DNA from: Symsagittifera roscoffensis | Lineage: Eukaryota; Xenacoelomorpha; Acoela; Convolutidae | DNA: 64,000 nucleotides | NCBI RefSeq assembly: GCF_963678635.1 | Contig: NC_087063.1 | Span: 19,284,143-19,348,142 of the forward strand | Direction: 5' to 3' | Shown: positions 57,301-64,000 of the stretch, one piece after another | Position numbering within the stretch: the first letter of the stretch is position 1 | How the letters are laid out: the number at the start of each line of letters is the position of its first letter | The notes under the pieces: generated by a model | Databases searched by the model: none | Told to the model about the DNA's origin: nothing | Seen by the model: the letters and a program-made list of their open reading frames with translations, nothing else | Program-made: the position numbers and the translations under genes

Positions 57301-58115
57301 TAAGAAACTCAAAAAATTTCTAAAAAACGTAACTTTTCGAATTTCGTAACTTTTTTCTGCTAAAAGCAGCTCGTGGCCGATAAAAAAATGATTCCAAAAT
57401 TGAGTTTCTCGATTGAACACTTAACTGAAAATTTGCACGGTAGTTTTTGAGTAGAGTCAATAAGTTTCCAAAAAACGGTCCAAGTTTCAAAATTTTTACT
57501 GAGTTGAAGGACACAACTTTTTTTTCGAAAAGAAACTGGGCGTAGCAAATTATCAAGGTAAATTTCCAACTACCTGTTGTGTCGATTAAACCTATTAAAT
57601 CAGATTTGGCAGGAGAGTTACCAAGAACAATCCAAAAAACTGTCAAAAAATCAGAAAGTTGACTCTTCCGAGAATCATAGCTTCTTGTTTTTAAAAAAAT
57701 GTGCGTAGCCAGTTATTCAGGAGATTCAAACAATCTGTAATTTCGATAAAAATCAAAGTTTCCAAAACAACAGTCAAAAATCAAAATTTGGATTTTCCAG
57801 AGGGCCACAATTTTTTTTCTGCCAAAAAATGGGCGTAGACGCGCATGCAAAGGAGCTTCACGCAATCCGTGTTTTGTTTTGAACCCAAATTCTCAGATAT
57901 GGGAAGGTTTTTTTTCGGTAAAACTCATAAAATTTGAAAAAAACGCTCAAAAAATCAATTAAAAATAAAATCTCATATTTGGTTAATCTGTTTTTGAGAA
58001 AACAAAAAAAATCAAAAATTTTAGTCAAATATTCTCCACACAGACTTTTTCGAAGGCTACAGACAAAGGGGTAAAGAAAAAAGAGACCAGGGTAAGGAAA
58101 AAGAGAGCAAGCACA
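57300..58115 (+). repeat. Second block of diverged self-complementary repeats
   Basis: Three to four irregular repeats share AAAACGGTC or CAGTCAAAAAT, AAATTTTTACTG or GTTGACTCTTCCGAG, then GGGCGTAGC or GTGCGTAGCC. They match the block at 46.2-47.1 kb. The end (58020-58075) also resembles part of the satellite unit (AAATATTCTCCACACAG against AATATTCCCCCACAGG, then CGAAGGCTACAGACA against CGAAAGCTGTAGACA). Confidence 0.5.
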
Positions 58116-58360
58116 CAAGAAAAGTATGTCGTCTTTCTATAGATAGCCCTTTTTACTAAGCTGAGACGCGGCAGACTGTTTTTGCGTTTAAAAAGTCTTG
58201 TTTGACTTGAGTCTGATTTTTGCTTTAGATTTTCAGTGTTGGATAATTTCCCAGGTTGTCTATAATTATCGTCCGCACTGTTCTCTTTTGGTGAATCCGA
58301 AGTATTAGATGACTCAAGTACGCAATTTATCGCGTTGAATATTTGTTGACTAGCCAACAT
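58025..58360 (-). CDS. Hypothetical small protein with one hydrophobic segment
   Basis: 111 codons from ATG. The first 70 residues are polar and serine-, asparagine- and lysine-rich (NTSDSPKENSADDNYRQPGK). A basic stretch follows and then one hydrophobic run (YFSCVLALFFLTLVSFFFTP), giving the layout of a single-pass membrane protein. The last 20 codons overlap repeat DNA shared with the satellite, so the end may be accidental. The unusually complex N-terminal composition is the only argument that it is real. It has no recognised homolog and could be an exon of a larger gene. Confidence 0.25.
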   Translation of the reverse strand: MLASQQIFNAINCVLESSNTSDSPKENSADDNYRQPGKLSNTENLKQKSDSSQTRLFKRKNSLPRLSLVKRAIYRKTTYFSCVLALFFLTLVSFFFTPLSVAFEKVCVENI

Positions 58361-59436
58361 AGCCAGCAGTTGGAATTGTCATTGAAAGCAAAGAACCAAC
58401 AAAAAAACTGACTTGGTTTTTGAAAAAATTAAATTTCCAAAAAAAATTTACGCAATTCAAGCTCTTAATATTTCAGAAAGTTTTTTAAAAAAATTTAAAT
58501 TAAAATCAACCCTATTTAAAAAAACTGGATTAATTAGAATTTGTTCATTCCGATAGAAATTAAGGATCTACTTTCAGTACTAGAAGTCATTCTTATTTTT
58601 GGTGACCTTTACACTTTGATTTTTCGATATTGAAGTTTGCCTACCTTTGAGGATATGAATTGAACTTAAAAAGAAATCAAACGTCAAACCGCAAAAAGTC
58701 TTATTTGAGCGTGAACAGATTTTGAACTTTTTCCGGAAAAACAATCAACCTGTATACGTGACAATCACTTCGTTTTATGCTTAAAGAAGTCAATTAAACG
58801 GCAAAAATCAAATTCAGCGTGAACCAAAAATTTTATGACTTCCTGAAAAACATAGCCAACAGACAGTTGGAAAAAAGTCAATGCACGCAACTACCCAGAA
58901 AAAAAAAACTACTACTCAGAAAAAAATAGTGACTTGTTTTTGAGAAAATCTCAACTTTCGAATTTCAAAAAAAAAGATGGCCGTAAAGTTCTTTGAATTT
59001 TTAATCAATTTATGATTGACAGTTTTATGATAAAATTAACACATTTTGAGAAAACTGGATCAATGGTAAATTTTTTTGTTTCGCTGCGAAATGTCGGATA
59101 ATTGAATTCCATTTCGTGATCTTTACAGTTTCGCTGTTCGATAGTGGAGTTTGCCTTCCTTTTAAAAAAGTACATGAACTCAACTTAAGAAGAAATCAAA
59201 AGTCAAAGCGCGAAGTCTTTGTATGAAAAACCGAAAAAAAATTCATCGCGACCTATATAAGAGTTTACACAACGATCACTGACACTGAAACATTATATAT
59301 CTTCAGATCCAAAAAAACAGTCAGAAACATTTTAAATTTTGTACGCTTTTATAAGACTTAATTATTGCACTAGAGTTAGTATATTTCGGCTATCCGATAG
59401 AAAAGTATCTGGACTGATGTAGATGCTTTTAATTTT
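58361..59436. other. AT-rich stretch, no gene supported
   Basis: Contains two diverged copies of a segment of about 550 bases (58.38-58.86 and 58.87-59.3 kb) sharing ACTTGTTTTTGA, GGATCAAT/GGATTAAT, TTTTCGATATTGAAGTTTGC-like words and AGAAATCAAA. No gene is seen. Confidence 0.4.
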
Positions 59437-59489
59437 TTGAAGAGGTCCAAACTTCCTTGGTTGCTTTTCTGTCTTGACCACTTCAGTCT

Positions 59490-59655
59490 CTCTGTGAAAA
59501 AGAGTGGTATGAACCTGGCTGAACCCACGAGTAGCCGCTGTGCTGGTGGTACTGCGAGTAGTAGTCGTACTTCCGTCGCTGAAATATCACAACACCACAA
59601 ATCAGTGACCAATATATATACAATGCCATATACAATAAAAGTTCTTCGCGCATAA
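59490..59655 (+). CDS. Possible terminal exon of an unknown gene
   Basis: CCACTTCAG ending at 59489 could be an acceptor. The frame after it reads NLAEPTSSRCAGGTASSSRT and SVAEISQHHKSVTNIYTMPY, ending at TAA 59653. AATAAA overlaps the end (59634-59639). The serine- and threonine-rich composition is unlike random AT-rich translation. No family is recognised and no upstream exon is identified. Confidence 0.25.
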
Positions 59656-59659
59656 TTAA

Positions 59660-60570
59660 CTATTTTCGTGAATGCACCTTAGCATAAATATTTGAAAAAA
59701 ATTTTTTTAATAAAAATAAATATTTCAAATTCGGTATACAAACTCTTAAAAAAATTGCAGCAGTCACTTATCCCCTATCCTCTCATCGTCCGTGAGAAAC
59801 GAAAAACGCGCATCGCTGATAAGTAAAATTAAAGCGACGCGGATATTCTCATATAACCTTAAAACTGTTCAACAAAACTTGCTACAGCTGATAGCGAATA
59901 GATAAATTACCGAGAAAAAAATTCTTTGAAACGATGCACAAATGCTTGGAATCAAACGCTTCACCTACTTCGCCATAGGACCTAAATATCAGGAAGATTA
60001 AGTTTTTGACCGTGACCTCGTATTATAACAAACATAGCCAACTAACAATTGAAAATCAATGAAAAACTTTTTCATTTCTTAAACTTGAAATACGGTCAGC
60101 AATACTAAGCTGTCCTAAATCTTGAAATGAAAACTGTGCCATGAAACTTTACGCCAATATTAATTTTTCGTGTGTATGCGGCGCAGAAAATTTGACGAAA
60201 ACAGGGTCTTTTTAGTGTTTCAAGAGCTCGGAAAATCAATTCGGTCGATCTAAAAAAAATGTCAAAATTTTCGAAAATTTTCTGAAATTCTGCCCCCTCG
60301 AGAAAAACCGAGATCCGCCCCTGCTTTTAGCTTAAACTTGAATTCAATTTGATTTTTACTGTGTTTTCATGCAGAATAGCTAAATTATGATCCATTATAA
60401 TTGATTTTTTTAGTGAGATAATATTTTGATAGACAAAGGGATTATAATAGATTATAAGAAAATACAAGAAATTTTCGGAAAAATCATAATCAATTATATT
60501 TTATTAACATAGGCGCTACGCGCAATACACCGAAGGCATAGAAACTGAAGCAAAAACCAAACAACTTGAA
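59660..60570. other. AT-rich stretch, no gene supported
   Basis: Nothing coding is recognised on either strand. I looked on the minus strand for a histidine-box exon to complete the USP-like gene and did not find one. Short TATAATCGATTATA-like palindromic strings lie near 60.4 kb and again near 63.0 kb. Confidence 0.45.
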
Positions 60571-60573
60571 CAA

Positions 60574-61245
60574 CTAATAATTGAAGAATAACAGTTCTAG
60601 AACAAAAAATCGTACTCTAGAGTAAACGCGATTGCCAGCGACAAACATGTAACGCGTAATCAGCAAAATAACAGTATTTGCAATATGGGTTGGTTCTTTA
60701 GTTGTTATTGCCCTTTCTGAGATACACGTGGAATTTGGATATGTTACATTAATGGCTTGGTTGGCGAAGTGATTGACCACAAGCTCCTGCAGAAGTTGAC
60801 CATTGCGTGGAGGACTTAAAACTAACGCAGAAGTAGTTTCAGGTCTTCTCCATGACACATTACACAGACAACACGTGAAATTATCTGAATACGATATTTC
60901 AAAGAAATTCCATTGGCCCTCAGATTTAAATGCATTGATAATTGACAGTAGTACCTCGGAAGCATCGTGCTGATGTCCATAGGTATATGAGAAGCTGTAA
61001 TTCAAATCAAGATGCTGGAGAATTTTAACTTTGGAAGTAGACGCATTGATGAAAAAGTTTTCTGTGGACAGCATTTGACGAAATATCTCTTTCACAGTTG
61101 AAATTAACACGCCACCATGGTCAAATTCAGTAAGTCTACTGAGCCGATCTCTGATGCAAGCGCTTGACAACAAAAGCTGAAGAACAGAATTGAGATAGCA
61201 ACTGTTGTCATCATTTGCAATGCCCGTGGGTCGAAATGGCTCCAT
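60574..61245 (-). CDS. Ubiquitin-specific protease-like, N-terminal catalytic part
   Basis: USPs (peptidase C19) remove ubiquitin from proteins. Residues 6-22 read PTGIANDDNSCYLNSVL, the Cys box, with catalytic C16. Residues 89-101 read YGHQHDASEVLLS, the QQD box. CCLC (125-128) is half of the zinc ribbon, and IANTVILLITRYMF (188-201) matches the strand before the substrate channel. The His box (GHYxAY) that should follow at about 230-300 is missing: the frame stops after 223 codons. A donor-like GTACGA after SRV (near 60.61 kb) may lead to another exon. ATG at 61245 is chosen; an acceptor TTTTCAG lies 8 bases upstream, so an earlier exon is also possible. Truncated gene copy or partial model. 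Confidence 0.6.
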   Translation of the reverse strand: MEPFRPTGIANDDNSCYLNSVLQLLLSSACIRDRLSRLTEFDHGGVLISTVKEIFRQMLSTENFFINASTSKVKILQHLDLNYSFSYTYGHQHDASEVLLSIINAFKSEGQWNFFEISYSDNFTCCLCNVSWRRPETTSALVLSPPRNGQLLQELVVNHFANQAINVTYPNSTCISERAITTKEPTHIANTVILLITRYMFVAGNRVYSRVRFFVLELLFFNY

Positions 61246-61299
61246 TACATGACTGAAAATAGAAGTAACATAAAATTTAACATTTTGCTTTACGTTATT

Positions 61300-61614
61300 G
61301 AGTCCACGCTCCAACAAATTCTTTTTTGAGAAATACAAAAGCAAATTTGAAAATTAATTACCGGACAGATAATAACTATAGATAAATCTTTAAAATAAAT
61401 AATTTAAAATTATTTTTGATGTAGCTGCAACCCAAAAGCAAGTGGACAAATCTCGTTGGCAGCGTTCCCTGTAAATCGTTGTACGCTAATTGGTGATATA
61501 CAGATCTTTCTGAAAATATCCTAAACAGAACAATAAATTGAAAATCATTTTTTGCTTTTAACTACATAGCTAAGAAGTAAAACATCAAATTTCACAATCA
61601 AACAACAAAGACGC
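61300..61614. other. Region upstream of the USP-like exon, no gene seen
   Basis: AT-rich; the reading frame of the USP-like exon extends a short way in without an ATG. No clear promoter is visible. Confidence 0.4.
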
Positions 61615-62790
61615 TAACTAAATAAATAAATAAATGAACGCACAAACCAACAAATGAACGAACAAACCAAAAATAAATAAACATAAATAAATAAATGAAT
61701 AAATAAATACATACATGAATAATAAATAAAAGCAAAACTAAATGAAAGAAAATAATTAAATAAATTTAGCAATAAATATCAACGAATAAACAAAACACAC
61801 CTGATAAATAAATAAACAATAAAAAAATAAATCAATACATAAATAAATAAATACATACATAAATAAATAAATAAATAAACGCAAAACTGAAATGTACAAA
61901 TAATTAAATTAACATGAAAAAATATATATCTCATGAACAAATAACCAAACAAACAGACCCATAATATAAATAAATGAAAGTAAATGAATTAAATAAATAC
62001 ACATACATAAATAATAAAAGCAAAACTAAATGAAAGAAAGAATAATTAAATAAATATAGAAATAAATATCAACAAATAAACAAAACACACCTGATAAATA
62101 AATAAGCAATAAAAAAATAAATCAATACATAAATAAATAAATAAATACATAAATGAATACATAAATAAATAAATATATAAATAAATAAAAGCAAAAGTGA
62201 AATGTACAAATAATTAAATAGACATGAAAAAATATATATGAACAAATAACCAAACAAACAGACCCATAATATGAATAAATGAAAATAAATAAATGAAATA
62301 AATACACATACATAAATAATAAAAGCAAAACTAAATGAAAGAAAGAATAATTAAATAAATATCAACAAATAAACAAAACACACCTGATAAATAAATAAGC
62401 AATAAAAAAATAAATCAATACATAAATAAATAAATAAATACATAAATAAATACATAAATAAATAAATAAATAAATAAATAAAGGCAAAAGTGAAATGTAC
62501 AAATAATTAAATAGAAATGAAAAAACATACATGAACAAATAACCAAACAAACAGACCCATAATATAAATAAATGAAAATAAATAAATTAAATAAATACAC
62601 ACGCAGAAATAATAAAAGCAAAACTAAATGAAAGAAAGAATAATTAAATAAATAAACAAAACACGTGATAAAAATAAACAAAAATAAATATGTACATACA
62701 TAAATTATAAATAAATATAAGCAAACTAAACATAATTAAATAAATAGAAGAACAGATAATTAAATAAATAAAGATGAACAAATAAAGAAA
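61615..62790. repeat. AAAT-rich array with a 290-base higher-order unit
   Basis: AAAT/AATA microsatellite sequence forms most of the region. Landmarks repeat with a longer period: CACCTGATAAATAAATAA-type words at 61.80, 62.09 and 62.38 kb, 290 and 293 bases apart. ACCAAACAAACAGACCCATA and GCAAAACTAAATGAAAGAAA recur with them. About three and a half units are present, the last degraded. Minus-strand open frames rich in F, I, L and Y are by-products. Confidence 0.9.
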
Positions 62791-64000
62791 CAAACATACG
62801 CAATCACGTGACATAGCGCGATATAGTCCAGCCCACATGATAATTGATAACTGTGGACGTTATTTGTCGACACTTGACAACAGACAACATTAAAAAAAAA
62901 CCCGTTACACGATACCATAACACCTTGACTAAAGTCTTCGGTGTAATAATTTATTAAAATTTCATCAAAAATGCTATCATTATAATGGATTAGAAATCGT
63001 TTAAACATCTAAAATTGGCGCTTATAGTTAACTATAATTTCGCTAAATGTACGATTATAATTGTCATATAATCGATTATTTTCTCTTTTTACTGAGTGTG
63101 GGTTACTCTACTCTTCATAATAGGCTGAACTAAAGTAATGATTTTTTGTATAAAGACAAACACCGGTCGTATGCAGAATAAAATCTAAAACTTTTAAAAT
63201 CAGCGGAAAAAAAGCAACTGGCAAAAAAAAACTTAAAGTCAATGAATTCTACTTTTCCTTTTTTTAAACTTTCATAATATCGTTAGAATTAAATCATGCA
63301 TCGTTATTGGCGAATTGAAATTATTTTCACTTTCAGCTAAGGCACCCTCAAAATCAAAGTTATCAAAAATTTCTGTAGAGCAATGAAACTGAGACAATCG
63401 TTGCACTTCAAAAAGGTATCCTTTCGTGGAAAACAAAAAACATTTGAAATTTTTATCCAATCAAAATCTAGTGTTCTGCACACAACTGTATGCACTTTCA
63501 GTCCATTGGGGGGAGGGTCCTGCTCGTCACTCAGGAAAATAAGCAGCTCTGATGTTCCTGATCGCTTTTAAACCAGGTGTGTTTTAGTTGTATTCGAGTG
63601 TGTTGTAGTTTTTTTTGTTTTCCACGCAAAAACACGGAGTCATCTTTAACAGCCTATACTTAAAAAAAATGAGATAAATACATGCGTGTGGATTTTTGGG
63701 AACGATATCTAAAAAACAGCTTTACATTGAGGATCAATCACAGAATTTTTGTGTTCCCAAGCAGGTGTGCTCGTACGATCCGAAAATCCTGTTAAACTAT
63801 GTTAACTGCTCGTTTAATATTTTGAAGACTATATCTATGATGCTAAAAGCGTAACCCCAATTATTGCCGTGCAATGAACATTGTTCCGAATTCAGATCAA
63901 ATTAATTGGTCATATTTTTTGTCATACGATTCAAAATTAACCAGTAAATACTTGATACAGAGAGGCGAAGCCGAGCTTCGCACCACTTGTGATGCAGAAA
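62791..64000. other. AT-rich stretch, no gene supported
   Basis: Two minus-strand frames (63008 to about 62850 and 63460 to 63272) have ordinary protein-like composition, but show no recognisable domain or splice context. A fragment of the satellite-related dispersed repeat lies at 63.57-63.65 kb and a hairpin at 63962-63986. Confidence 0.45.
63962..63986. repeat. Short dispersed hairpin, copy 3
   Basis: GCGAAGCCGAGCTTCGC followed by ACCACTT; a perfect 7-base stem in this copy. Confidence 0.55.

Noticed and set aside
62069-62838. Minus-strand frames rich in F, I, L and Y as membrane proteins
   Set aside because: They are translations of the AAAT-rich array and vary with each repeat unit.

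Overview
The window is AT-rich metazoan DNA dominated by mobile elements and repeats. I see three host gene candidates: a well-supported SZRD1-like gene, a ubiquitin-protease-like exon, and one weak terminal exon. Split genes with GTAAGT donors and T-rich acceptors, Pol III-like tRNA remnants and LINE, Penelope and LTR elements show it is an animal. Acceptors of the TTTTTTCAG or TTTGTTACAG kind, and an orphan acceptor 40 bases before the SZRD1 start codon, would suit a nematode, but I cannot fix the phylum.

Layout. 0-2 kb holds a PHD-finger scrap and a decayed LINE-type reverse transcriptase (RT) fragment. 2-24 kb is one old, broken, unusually large Ty3/gypsy element (about 22 kb). It has LTRs, a long leader with a GGGTCCC minisatellite, gag, protease, RT, RNase H and integrase regions, and then about 9 kb of extra sense-strand sequence. 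That extra module contains a macro-domain-like region and an SGNH/GDSL-hydrolase-like region. A third, inverted LTR (24.06-24.98 kb) follows, separated by 84 bases of LINE DNA, and the same LINE family resumes to 26.35 kb. 26.4-31.1 kb is a PHD-type LINE with an extra upstream ORF. 31.1-33.1 kb is a Penelope-like element on the minus strand whose RT carries a complete PHD finger between motifs B and C.

Host region. 33.27-39.68 kb is an SZRD1 (SUZ-domain) gene: four exons give a 143-residue protein with its own AATAAA. An open Q/N-rich exon lies downstream and may give a second C terminus. Intron 3 contains a foldback element with about 220-base arms. 41-45 kb is a fairly young Jockey/CR1-like LINE on the minus strand with only two frame breaks.

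Right part. 46.2-47.1 and 57.3-58.1 kb carry diverged short repeats. 47.09-54.83 kb is a satellite of six complete units of about 1,225 bases plus a partial one, with a dimeric higher-order pattern. 60.57-61.25 kb is a USP-like (ubiquitin-specific protease) coding segment on the minus strand. 61.6-62.8 kb is an AAAT-rich array with an overlying 290-base period. Other stretches are AT-rich without a gene I can support.

The most unusual items are the macro-plus-SGNH cargo of the giant LTR element, the PHD finger inside the Penelope-like RT, and the possible prion-like tail of SZRD1.
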